Shown: positions 20,826 to 28,992 of the stretch, one piece after another
How the letters are laid out: each line of letters opens with the position of its first letter
How positions within the stretch are numbered: position 1 is the stretch's first letter
Source of the DNA: Citrobacter youngae ATCC 29220
GTDB taxonomy: Bacteria > Pseudomonadota > Gammaproteobacteria > Enterobacterales > Enterobacteriaceae
DNA length: 64,000 nt
NCBI RefSeq assembly: GCF_000155975.1
Contig: NZ_GG730299.1
Span: 372,305 to 436,304, forward strand
Reading direction: 5' to 3'
Made by a program: the position numbers and the translations under genes
The notes under the pieces: model-generated
What the model saw: only the letters and a program-made list of their open reading frames with translations
Databases searched by the model: none
What the model was told of the DNA's origin: nothing

Positions 20826-20939
20826 ATGGAGCAATTTTGGAGAATAAGTAATTGTTTTTATTCTGAATCTTTTATTATATACCATAAAAATGACAAAATT
20901 TGCTTGAAATCTGATTCTTCTCTAATTTTATTTTGGTGA
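20826..20939 (+). CDS. Possible 37-aa small ORF between the KAP and SIR2 genes
   Basis: ATG 20826 follows AAGGA (20813-20817) with 8-base spacing, a better Shine-Dalgarno fit than that of either large neighbour. It encodes MEQFWRISNC and 27 more residues. Its TGA (20937-20939) lies inside the GGTGA used by the SIR2 gene, six bases before that ATG, so it could couple translation or be a real micropeptide. No similarity is recognised. Confidence 0.35.
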   Translation: MEQFWRISNCFYSESFIIYHKNDKICLKSDSSLILFW

Positions 20940-20944
20940 ATTCA

Positions 20945-23900
20945 ATGAATACAAAATTTTCATCTCTTCCCGATTATCCTGCTTTAAAAAAACTTGCATC
21001 AGCATTATGGCAGCAAGATAACGCATATCATGGTGCTGCGATTATAGTCGGTGCTGGCTTTAGTCGGAGTTGTGCATCAACAGGTGATAACAGCAGAAAA
21101 CTTCCACTTTGGAATGATTTTGCAAAAATTCTTTCAAAAGAATTAGCATCAGGAAGCAACGATCCTCTCCGTTTAGCGGAAGAGTATAATGCTTATTTTG
21201 GTAAACGAGCTCTCCATGACCTTATAAAGAAAGAAGTAAACGATTCCGCATGGACTCCTGGCGAGTTACATTACTCTCTTATGGAATTACCATGGTCTGA
21301 AATATTAACAACAAATTGGGACTCATTGCTCGAAAGAACCTCTGCTGAAGTACATAGTCCAGTTTACTCTATCGTCTCTAAACCTGAAGATCTTTCTAAT
21401 GCAAAAACACCTCGGATAGTCAAATTACATGGAACTATAGATATAACAAAAGAACTAATATTCACACAGGAAGACTACCGAAAATATCCTCAATCATATG
21501 CCGCATATGTAAATTTTGCACGACAGGTTTTCATTGAAAATGAACTGTGCCTGTTGGGGTTCTCCGGTGATGATCCTAATTTCCTTCAATGGGCCGGATG
21601 GGTTAGAGATAATTTAGCAACACACTCCCGCCGTATTTATCTTGTAGGTGCATTAAAACTAAACGCAGCGAAACGCAAATATCTGGAATCCATTAACGTA
21701 GCACCAATCGATCTAGATGATCTCGTAGCCGATTATGATGATATCGACTTAAAGCATAAACAGGCAACGAGATTATTTCTCGAATTTTTACACGATATGA
21801 AGCCGAATCAAGTTTGGGAATGGGAACCCTCACGTTCCCAACGAGTTGGGTTTAATGAAGATGAAAGAAATAAAATATATAATGATTCTTCATATGCTGC
21901 CAAATTGCTTGAGGGCCAACTCCCTGTACTAAGAAATGATAGAGATTCCTATCCTGGTTGGTTAATTTGCCCTGATTCTATACGCTGGGAATTGCAAAAT
22001 CAGTTTAATATCCCATCACCAAAAAAAGAACACTTACAACATATGACAGCAGAAAGCCGAGCATGCTTATTATACGAAATATCTTGGCGTTACGAAAAAA
22101 CTTATGATTTACCACCGAGTTGGTTAATCCATGAATTATTAACTGTATGTGATCTAAATACTCCTTGCGGCCTAAGCAAGAAACAACAACTTGAAATTGC
22201 ACTATTGCTTTTAAAAAACACTCGTTGGCTTAACCCAACTGATTCTAAACCAATTATTGAAGAAACAACTAAAATATTAGAAAAAGGTATTAAGTATTGG
22301 CCAGAACTTGCCAATGAGTTGGCGTATCATCAAGCTATAGTATCACGAGACAACTTTGATTTTCACATTATAGAAGAAAATATAAAAAAAATAACAGAAT
22401 GCAACCCTGATTGGAAAATAAAAAAAGCTTCATTGCTTGCTGAGTTGGGTGAATTCGAAGGTGGGGAAAGATTAATCACCGAGGCATATAAAGAACTCCT
22501 TATACAATATCGCAATGACAGAAATTCCATTTATATACTTTCTCGTTTAGCATGGGTTCAATGGTTAATGGAAGGTGTTAAATATTGGTCATCAGAAAAA
22601 GAATTTAAAATTATATCCATTAATACTCAGATACAAAAATGTAATCCTTGGGATCATCTTGAGTACATAAGAAAACGCATCACAGATGAACTAACAACAC
22701 AACAAAATAAAATGGCGATTAAACCATCATTTGAACCTGGTTATTATAAGGACAACTCTAATACAATAACTTTTGGTAACATATTGCATCCACTTTTTAT
22801 TCTAGAAGGAATTTCAAGAGATGCTGGAATTCCTGTGTGTTGGGACTTCAGAGGTTTTTTAGTTCAACATGCTGCCATGTTATCGGAAATTGAAACGGAT
22901 AATAATATTCATCGATTCTCTCTGGCAATAAGATCTGCAAACAGTGATACTTCAGATTCACTAATAAATAATTTCTCGAGGATTAAAATTGCATGTCTTC
23001 CGCAAAGCGATGTAGAGCATCTTTTAAATCAATGTTCACAAGCAGTGGAATATTGGATTGAAAAGTGTAAAACAGGGAAAAATAAGGGTAATCATCATGT
23101 TATAACCAAGTTGAGGGTTTTCATTGAAGTATTAGCGAGAGTATCTGTACGAGCGACTCCCGAGCAGGCCAAAAAAATATTTCGCTTAGCTTTATCACTA
23201 GGTAGAGTAAATGAATTGCATCATTTTTGGTTATTTGATGCACTCAAGCATTTAATTGAATTTTCTCTTGAAAGCATACCTAAATCAGAGCATTCAGAAA
23301 TCTTGTTAGAAGCATTAATGTTCCCTCTGGCATCAGAAATTGAAACCGTTGGACCAAAGGAATGGATCAACCCAATAATTGAAAATCCAGGAAATAGAGA
23401 ACAAAATTCAGCTATTGATCGTCGTATTGATGAAATTATTGATCGTATTTCGCCATGTTCATCACAAAGTGCACCATCACTTCTCAGACTTCTTCCATTG
23501 ATCGAGAACAATTTTCTCACCGAGAGCGAAAAAAATAAAATAGCGGATCATATATGGGGAGCTAATCCAGATTACCAGAAACTACCTAATACTGGTTTGT
23601 ATTTTTATTCATTGTTAAAAATTCCTTCTCGAGATGTATTATCTTCTAACAATCTCGTCAGGGAAACTCTATTTAATGCAAATGACAAGCAGTTATTAGA
23701 ACAAAGTCATCTAGCAAATATAATTAATGCCGCAAGGGCAAAAAATATTAATGAACTTCCATCACCTGAACAAGCAATCCGGTATTTCAATATATTGATT
23801 TCTTGGGAAGCAAAGAAACATGACAATGACATGCTTGGTCTAAAGGAAAATGAAGAACTTCGCAGAATTGAGTTGATTGGGCATGCTCTAGCGTATTCAG

Positions 23901-24499
23901 TAATTCCATCTTTACCATTATCAGAATTAACTGAGGATAATTTTAAGCGGCTTATTTCATTCTATAATGATAATGGCAACGCTACTGAAGTTTTAGTCGC
24001 TCTTGCATATTTTTCTGCGGCAAATGACGCTTTTACTGAACGTCTAGAAAATCTTTATAAGAAAACTCTTCAGAGCAAAGATATAGATAAAGTTGTATGT
24101 ACATCTTACGCAATCTATACATGGATGAAATTAAATAAATCTTCTGCTGTTGAACGCTTAACAGTCAGGCTTATCTATTTAATTGAACCAAATAGGATGG
24201 CTTATTTACATGGGCTATTATGGACAGTGAATGAAATGTATTGTTCAGAATACCTTTCTAATAGGGATATAGAGTTTCTAGTTGATATTCTTCCTGTAAT
24301 CTTTGATAGCGCCACCTATACAGATATAAATCCAGCCAGTAAAGAATCGGTAAGCATTTCACTCGTTCGTGCCGCATGCGTCAGACTAGCCAAAGATATT
24401 CTGACCATTAGTCACAGCGAAAATAAGGAATTGTATAGAATTATTAACGAAGCAAAGCTAGATCCTCTTCCTGAAGTTAGGTTTGCAAATATTGATTGA
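20945..24499 (+). CDS. Large SIR2-domain protein, candidate NADase defence effector
   Basis: A 1184-aa protein. Its N-terminal SIR2-like domain (about residues 30-240) has GAGFS at 36-40, TTNWD with Asn124, KLHG with His162, and GFSGDDPN at 205-212. These are the NAD-binding and catalytic positions of defence-type SIR2 NADases. The remaining 900 residues look helical and repeat-like, without a P-loop, so this is not an Avs/STAND fusion. Overall it resembles DSR-type defence sirtuins, which deplete NAD after phage sensing. ATG 20945 has GGTGA five bases upstream. AT-rich like the KAP gene; the two probably form one operon. Function is inferred. Confidence 0.88.
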   Translation: MNTKFSSLPDYPALKKLASALWQQDNAYHGAAIIVGAGFSRSCASTGDNSRKLPLWNDFAKILSKELASGSNDPLRLAEEYNAYFGKRALHDLIKKEVNDSAWTPGELHYSLMELPWSEILTTNWDSLLERTSAEVHSPVYSIVSKPEDLSNAKTPRIVKLHGTIDITKELIFTQEDYRKYPQSYAAYVNFARQVFIENELCLLGFSGDDPNFLQWAGWVRDNLATHSRRIYLVGALKLNAAKRKYLESINVAPIDLDDLVADYDDIDLKHKQATRLFLEFLHDMKPNQVWEWEPSRSQRVGFNEDERNKIYNDSSYAAKLLEGQLPVLRNDRDSYPGWLICPDSIRWELQNQFNIPSPKKEHLQHMTAESRACLLYEISWRYEKTYDLPPSWLIHELLTVCDLNTPCGLSKKQQLEIALLLLKNTRWLNPTDSKPIIEETTKILEKGIKYWPELANELAYHQAIVSRDNFDFHIIEENIKKITECNPDWKIKKASLLAELGEFEGGERLITEAYKELLIQYRNDRNSIYILSRLAWVQWLMEGVKYWSSEKEFKIISINTQIQKCNPWDHLEYIRKRITDELTTQQNKMAIKPSFEPGYYKDNSNTITFGNILHPLFILEGISRDAGIPVCWDFRGFLVQHAAMLSEIETDNNIHRFSLAIRSANSDTSDSLINNFSRIKIACLPQSDVEHLLNQCSQAVEYWIEKCKTGKNKGNHHVITKLRVFIEVLARVSVRATPEQAKKIFRLALSLGRVNELHHFWLFDALKHLIEFSLESIPKSEHSEILLEALMFPLASEIETVGPKEWINPIIENPGNREQNSAIDRRIDEIIDRISPCSSQSAPSLLRLLPLIENNFLTESEKNKIADHIWGANPDYQKLPNTGLYFYSLLKIPSRDVLSSNNLVRETLFNANDKQLLEQSHLANIINAARAKNINELPSPEQAIRYFNILISWEAKKHDNDMLGLKENEELRRIELIGHALAYSVIPSLPLSELTEDNFKRLISFYNDNGNATEVLVALAYFSAANDAFTERLENLYKKTLQSKDIDKVVCTSYAIYTWMKLNKSSAVERLTVRLIYLIEPNRMAYLHGLLWTVNEMYCSEYLSNRDIEFLVDILPVIFDSATYTDINPASKESVSISLVRAACVRLAKDILTISHSENKELYRIINEAKLDPLPEVRFANID

Positions 24500-24792
24500 T
24501 TTTTAGGTTTCCTTGCATCATCAAAGGCAATTCGTTACAGTTAGCCCGCAATCCCGAAGGGATTGCCGGGCGTGGAAACCCGAAAACACCTACCTGGTGA
24601 TAGCTTTTGTTATCGCCCTGATCTGCCGTACCTCATGCATGGGTCTTTTGGTGCATGTGATTCAATGGCAGCTCAGGTGAGGCAGCCTTCGGGCTGGCCG
24701 GATCTGGTAGGCCGGTATTTCCACCCTTGTCTGGGCTGCCACCAATGAGCGTGGAAACTCTGGTGGTGGTTAATTTTCCCTACCAGGAGAAC
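24500..24792. other. Structured GC-rich leader-like region
   Basis: Composition returns to GC-rich here. A perfect 8-bp hairpin GCAATCCC-GAA-GGGATTGC lies at 24548-24566, and GCGTGGAAAC occurs twice, near 24569 and 24748. A 61-codon open frame (24563-24748) has no good ribosome-binding site, and I do not count it as a gene. It could be a transcribed leader or antisense-RNA immunity region like that of P4; this is inference. Confidence 0.4.
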
Positions 24793-25482
24793 ATGATTAT
24801 GTTTTCTTCACTCGCTTCATTGAAATCACGCCTTGCGCATTACTGTTATACTCTCGTCCCCTCCGACGATAATGACGAGTTGATTCAGATATTCAATATC
24901 AACCGCCACCACTGCGGTACTCTGCATCAGGAATGTCTCGAACGTTGGTTAAACCATGCAGAAAGCTGGCGAGAACGCTTCCCCGAAAAACCACTTTCTC
25001 CCCACGATAACGCCTCTCTCCATCTTGCCCTCGAAATCCTCAGCAGCCATGCCCTCAATCAGTCAGAAGCCATCAGCACACTGACCGAAGGGGATTTTTA
25101 TTCACCCGGCGGGCTACGTCATATCCGTCAGCTACTGGCCTCCGTGGTGTACGGATTTGCTTTCCGGCTAGCCGAGATCCGTATCGCCAGCGCATACCGG
25201 GAAACGGAAGGTAGTCTTTTCATGCTTACTGAATCGTTGCGCCAGCTCGCGGACAGCGTCCTTGCAGACCATCGACATCACCGCCCTGTGGAACGTTGTC
25301 GGTTGGACAGTGTGGCGATGTCACTCACCGTAATACAGATCCGCCTGGATGAATGGCTGCGGCAGCCGGATAAACTTCTGCGGGATGAGTCGGTGATAAA
25401 CGAACTCTGTGCCGTCAGTAATGCCATGAAATCGCTGCTGCTGGATATCGCCAGAATGCGCAGTGGTTGCTGGCAGCAATAA
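24793..25482 (+). CDS. Unknown island protein, first of a two-gene unit
   Basis: A 229-aa soluble protein, not recognised. It is rich in Leu, His and Arg, with long predicted helices (GLRHIRQLLASVVYGFAFRLAEIRIASAY). AGGAGA at 24785-24790 serves ATG 24793 or ATG 24799; the frame also has an ATG at 24745 without a ribosome-binding site. The stop overlaps the Shine-Dalgarno of the next gene, so the two are co-translated. Base composition is that of the island backbone, not of the KAP-SIR2 cargo. Confidence 0.75.
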   Translation: MIMFSSLASLKSRLAHYCYTLVPSDDNDELIQIFNINRHHCGTLHQECLERWLNHAESWRERFPEKPLSPHDNASLHLALEILSSHALNQSEAISTLTEGDFYSPGGLRHIRQLLASVVYGFAFRLAEIRIASAYRETEGSLFMLTESLRQLADSVLADHRHHRPVERCRLDSVAMSLTVIQIRLDEWLRQPDKLLRDESVINELCAVSNAMKSLLLDIARMRSGCWQQ

Positions 25483-25492
25483 GGAGAACATC

Positions 25493-25693
25493 ATGAATCT
25501 TACACCGGATAAACCTACAGCCAGAGATCTCCTGGACCGCTGCCGTATCCTGACGCATTCCATGCTTGAGATCGATGAGCATGGCCCCAACTATGTCCTG
25601 CTCCTGATCCTCGCCGATCAGCTTCATTTGCTGTACGAAGCGTTTAAAGAAGCCGAGGAACTGGAAATGCGGCGTGAAAAGCTGCCGGAATAA
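25493..25693 (+). CDS. Unknown small island protein, second of a two-gene unit
   Basis: A 66-aa acidic helical protein (MNLTPDKPTARDLLDRCRIL, ending EELEMRREKLPE). AAGGAG at 25481-25486 overlaps the upstream stop codon and sits six bases from ATG 25493. Probably a partner of the 229-aa protein. Function unknown. Confidence 0.75.
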   Translation: MNLTPDKPTARDLLDRCRILTHSMLEIDEHGPNYVLLLILADQLHLLYEAFKEAEELEMRREKLPE

Positions 25694-26330
25694 TGACAGA
25701 AAGAGTAAGTACTGCCAGTTAAGGTGAGCAAAGCGGTAAGTTCACCTTAGCTGTATTGAAGGCAAAGGGAATGGCATTAAGGGGGAACGGCCCTGCCCGA
25801 AAAGGCCAAAAGGCCGCCTGCGCCAGCAGCCTGGTGATAGTTAGCAAGAACTTCTGGCGAAAACAGTATCAGCCCCCAAAGGGCATAATGCATCATGTTA
25901 TCGCATGAAAGATAAAACCATTAATTATCAATTAATTAAATAATATTATTGCTTGATCATTGCACCCAGAATGCTATGTTTACAGCAACTGACGCAGTCC
26001 TGGGACTGCAAAAAGAGCCCTCAGGCGATACATGCAAAAAGGGCAGTTGCCGAAAGCAACGATCGCACGCACCTGAAGTTTTTCAAGTATGTCTGCGCCA
26101 AAACGGTGACAGATCCCAGCAACAATAATCTGCTAGTCCTGCGCCCAAAACGCCGGAATTCGCCCGACAAACGCCAGTGTATCTGGCCGGGGCGTCACTT
26201 TGGATGCGCCTGATGCACAAAGTGACGCCGGCTCACTCCGCTGCGCCAGCCCCGAAATTTCAGGCACGCCGCTCTATTTTTACCTGCTGAAGATGGCCAG
26301 TACGTGCGTCAATCGTTACAAAAAGGAGGA
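25694..26330. other. Long region with no convincing gene
   Basis: The region holds an inverted repeat AAGGTGA (25721-25727) / TCACCTT (25742-25748) and GC-rich repeats of AAGGCC type near 25799-25815. An AT-rich stretch at 25910-25955 looks like a promoter area. From 25971 two overlapping frames are open (86 aa from an alternative start at 25953; 50 aa from ATG 25976, then open again after one TAA). Neither has a good ribosome-binding site. It may encode an RNA or a decayed gene. Confidence 0.4.
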
Positions 26331-26564
26331 ATGAACAGTACCGGAGGCGGATCACGACGATCCGGGGGCATCCCTGCTGACGCAGGCGGCCTGCACATCG
26401 TGCAGCACCGTACCCCGCCATACCTCAACTTTCGCCTTCCGGCGCACCGGTATTGTTCAGCATGGCGCAGTTTTCTGCGCCGTACATTCACCACGCGCCG
26501 GAAAAATGGAGTAAGCCTGTCACTACGAAGGAGGTCTGCATGTCACGTCTGGCGCAGGATATGA
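26331..26564 (+). CDS. Doubtful small ORF upstream of the recombinase-like gene
   Basis: ATG 26331 follows AAGGAGGA almost directly, with spacing shorter than normal. It gives a 77-aa, very basic, Arg-rich product whose end overlaps the start of the next gene by 25 bases. The composition looks like a shadow frame. It is listed only because of the strong Shine-Dalgarno. Confidence 0.22.
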   Translation: MNSTGGGSRRSGGIPADAGGLHIVQHRTPPYLNFRLPAHRYCSAWRSFLRRTFTTRRKNGVSLSLRRRSACHVWRRI

Positions 26565-27415
26565 AAAAACTGGCGCACCGCGCGGGTGGCAGCCATAAAA
26601 CAGTCCACGACCGCGAACAGATGGCGCAACGTTTTGCGCATCATTTGCTGGCGCAGAATATCCAGATAACCCGAACAGACCATATTAAGGCCAGGCACAT
26701 CACAGGCTATATCAACGAACGACTGGCGCAGGGCATTTCCCCGCGTACCTTACAGAATGAGATGGCGATGGTGCGCTCTATTCTGACTGAAGCCGGGCGT
26801 ACACAACTCAGCCAATCAGAATTAATCAGCAACAGATCACTCGGTATCAGTGGTGCCTGCCGCGATGGAACACACCGGGCTATTCCGGATGTGTTTTACC
26901 AGCAGGTGCTGGAGCGAATACAGCAAACCGACGCTGGTCTTGCGGCCAGCCTGCAACTGGCAAGGGTGATGGGCTTGCGTGGTCAGGAGGCGGTACAGTG
27001 CTGCCAGTCGCTGAAAACCTGGGATAAACAGCTGGAAAAAGGCACTGAACGTTTGCCCGTGATCTTCGGCACCAAGGGCGGACGACCACGCATGACGCAG
27101 GTGACGGACCGGGAAGCGGTTCGTCAGGCGGTGAAAGAGGCACTGAATATTGCCGGGGAGCGTAACGGACATCTGATTGACAAGCCGGATCTGAAATCCG
27201 CGATGGACTACTGGCACAACCATCTCCGCGATGCCGGGCTGACAGGCGAATACTCCCCACACTCTCTTCGCTATGCCTGGGCGCAGGACGCGATCCGCTA
27301 TTACGAGGAGCAGGGACTGAGCCATAAAGAGGCGCTGGCGGTGACATCAACGGATCTGGGCCACGGTGATGGGCGGGGGAGGTATATCGAGCAGGTGTAC
27401 GGCCAGATGGATTAA
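26540..27415 (+). CDS. Tyrosine-recombinase-like protein (integrase-domain, Integrase_1 type)
   Basis: A 291-aa protein with an N-terminal SAM-like core-binding part (ITRTDHIKARHITGYINERL) and a catalytic-like domain. It shows Arg in LARVMGLRGQEAVQ, HxxR in SPHSLRYAWAQ, a further His in TDLGHGDGRGRYIEQVYGQ, and candidate nucleophile Tyr residues just after it. ATG 26540 has GGAGG at 26530-26534. It reads towards the true integrase and is a second recombinase-type gene in the island. Its role (resolution, excision, DNA binding) is unknown. Confidence 0.78.
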   Translation: MSRLAQDMKKLAHRAGGSHKTVHDREQMAQRFAHHLLAQNIQITRTDHIKARHITGYINERLAQGISPRTLQNEMAMVRSILTEAGRTQLSQSELISNRSLGISGACRDGTHRAIPDVFYQQVLERIQQTDAGLAASLQLARVMGLRGQEAVQCCQSLKTWDKQLEKGTERLPVIFGTKGGRPRMTQVTDREAVRQAVKEALNIAGERNGHLIDKPDLKSAMDYWHNHLRDAGLTGEYSPHSLRYAWAQDAIRYYEEQGLSHKEALAVTSTDLGHGDGRGRYIEQVYGQMD

Positions 27416-27471
27416 TAAGACCTGCATTGTGGCACAGGCTGGCGGCGTAATGAGACAGGTCTTTAAACGAC

Positions 27472-27524
27472 CTGTACCACCAATAACAACAATAAATACA
27501 GCTGATTAAGTTAAGGTGGTACAG
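27472..27524. repeat. Inverted octamer pair CTGTACCA - 37 nt - TGGTACAG (right copy)
   Basis: CTGTACCA at 27472-27479 and TGGTACAG at 27517-27524, 37 bases apart, repeat exactly the left-end arrangement at 15253-15305. Here the arms extend to 10 bp (CTGTACCACC / GGTGGTACAG). It lies between the recombinase-like gene and the integrase stop. Confidence 0.6.
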
Positions 27525-27555
27525 TTGGTGCAGCTAAAACAGGTGTTTAGCATTT

Positions 27556-28788
27556 TTATTTTTCATCAAGACATGAAAGCCCAAATCGTCCCGTTGCCGC
27601 CCGATCCACATAGTTTCCCCACCAGACCATCATTTCACGTCGCTGCTCAAGGTAATTTGCCCGGTTGTAAGCTCGTCGAACTTCGTTGGTATCCATGTGC
27701 GCCAGCGCCGACTCAATGACATCCGGCGGAAAACCCGCTTCGTTCAGCGTAGTGGAGGCAATCGCCCGCATCCCGTGCGCCACCAGCAATCCTTTAAACC
27801 CCATCCGTTTTAACGCCATATTCGCCGTCTGGCTGTTCATCGGCTTTTTCGGGTGTCCGAGAGCAGGGAAAATAAACTCGCCGTGCTGGCTGATGGGTTT
27901 CATGACTTCAAGCAGTCTCATGGCCTGTTCGCTGAGCGGAATAATGTGCTGCCGCTGTATCTTCATGCGACCTTCCGGAATACGCCACTCTCGTGCCTTC
28001 ATATCCACTTCGCTCCAACGGGCACCGGATGCCTCGGCAGGGCGGCACATGGTGAGGAGCTGCCATTCGATCAGACAGCGCGTCTGTAACCGGATACTGG
28101 CGACAGACAGTGCGCGCATCAGCTCCGGTAACTGCTCGGGGGGGAGTGAAGGTCTGTGGCGTACCACCGGGCGGGGGAAAGCCCGGCCAACGCGGGCAAC
28201 CGGATTAGCCACAATCAGGCCCGCATTCATGGCATAGTCCATCACTTCGTTAATCCGCTGCGTCATACGCTTTACGGTTTCCAGCTTACCGCCTGCGCGA
28301 CAAGGTTCCAGTGCAGCAATAACCTGCTGTGCCGTGAGTTCATCAATGCCTATCTCCCCAATGTGGGGAAACACATACCGGTTTAACGAGTTCCAGATAT
28401 CCTGCAGGGTATGGGGTTTCAGGCCCGCGGCTTTCTTCAGTTCATACCAGTTTGTGGCGACATATTTAAAGGTATTCTCTCTGGTGCGGCGGGTTTTCTC
28501 CTGGCTTGCGCGCTGTTCTTCGAGTGGATCAATATATTTTGCCAGCAGACTTCTGGCATTTTCTCGCAGGACGCGAGCGTCAGCCAGCGTCACGGCAGGA
28601 TAAGAGCCAAAACTCATCATGGCTCGCTTCTGACTGTGCGGCTTGTAGTAGCGAAAACGCCATAATTTTGAACCGGAAGAGGTGATTTGTAACTCAAGCC
28701 CACTGCCGTCATAAAGCACGGTGGCCTTATCAGCGGCCCTGGCATTTTTGACTTCAGTTGCGGTAAGCGGTCTGGTTTGTCTGGCCAT
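27556..28788 (-). CDS. P4-type tyrosine integrase
   Basis: A 410-aa integrase. The N-terminal DUF4102-type arm-binding domain starts RPLTATEVKNARAADK. Catalytic residues are seen as Arg in LLTMCRPAEASGARW, HxxR in VAHGMRAIASTTLNEAG, His in SALAHMDTNEVRRAY, and the Tyr after it. Two ATGs are possible. The second (28788) is seven bases from GGAGGA; the first (28794) is too close, so 28788 is chosen. The gene lies 200 bp from the tRNA-Pro target, transcribed away from it. Confidence 0.94.
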   Translation of the reverse strand: MARQTRPLTATEVKNARAADKATVLYDGSGLELQITSSGSKLWRFRYYKPHSQKRAMMSFGSYPAVTLADARVLRENARSLLAKYIDPLEEQRASQEKTRRTRENTFKYVATNWYELKKAAGLKPHTLQDIWNSLNRYVFPHIGEIGIDELTAQQVIAALEPCRAGGKLETVKRMTQRINEVMDYAMNAGLIVANPVARVGRAFPRPVVRHRPSLPPEQLPELMRALSVASIRLQTRCLIEWQLLTMCRPAEASGARWSEVDMKAREWRIPEGRMKIQRQHIIPLSEQAMRLLEVMKPISQHGEFIFPALGHPKKPMNSQTANMALKRMGFKGLLVAHGMRAIASTTLNEAGFPPDVIESALAHMDTNEVRRAYNRANYLEQRREMMVWWGNYVDRAATGRFGLSCLDEK

Positions 28789-28815
28789 TGTCATTCCTCC
28801 GCAAGCTATGATGCG

Positions 28816-28866
28816 TAGGCATAGAGAAAAACCATAAGGATTAATCTATGCCTTGCTGTATGCCTA
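28816..28866. repeat. Right-end TATGCCTA repeats, probable integrase arm sites
   Basis: TAGGCATA (28816-28823), TATGCCTT (28847-28854) and TATGCCTA (28859-28866) match two TATGCCTA copies inside the left end (15128-15135 and 15140-15147). Short repeats at both ends between att core and integrase are typical arm-type sites. Confidence 0.6.
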
Positions 28867-28908
28867 AAACGGTGAATTTCAATGTACTCACATGGCTGGA
28901 TATGAGCA

Positions 28909-28942
28909 ATAAAAAAACAGCAGGTCATAATAACCTGCTGTT
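28909..28942 (-). terminator. Island-borne terminator downstream of tRNA-Pro
   Basis: Read leftward, AACAGCAGGT and ACCTGCTGTT form a perfect 10-bp stem with a 7-base loop, followed by seven T. It lies about 55 bases beyond the tRNA 3' end and replaces the native proL terminator now stranded at 15021-15040. Confidence 0.8.
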
Positions 28943-28992
28943 CTTATTGGAGAAATGCCACTTTATGATGATTCATAACTGACACTTTTTAT

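Noticed and set aside
20945..24499. Avs5 or other STAND-NTPase defence protein
   Set aside because: The N-terminal SIR2 domain fits, but I find no Walker A motif in the 900-residue C-terminal part.
24563..24748. 61-codon frame as a protein gene
   Set aside because: No ribosome-binding site, and it spans the hairpins and repeats of a leader-like region.
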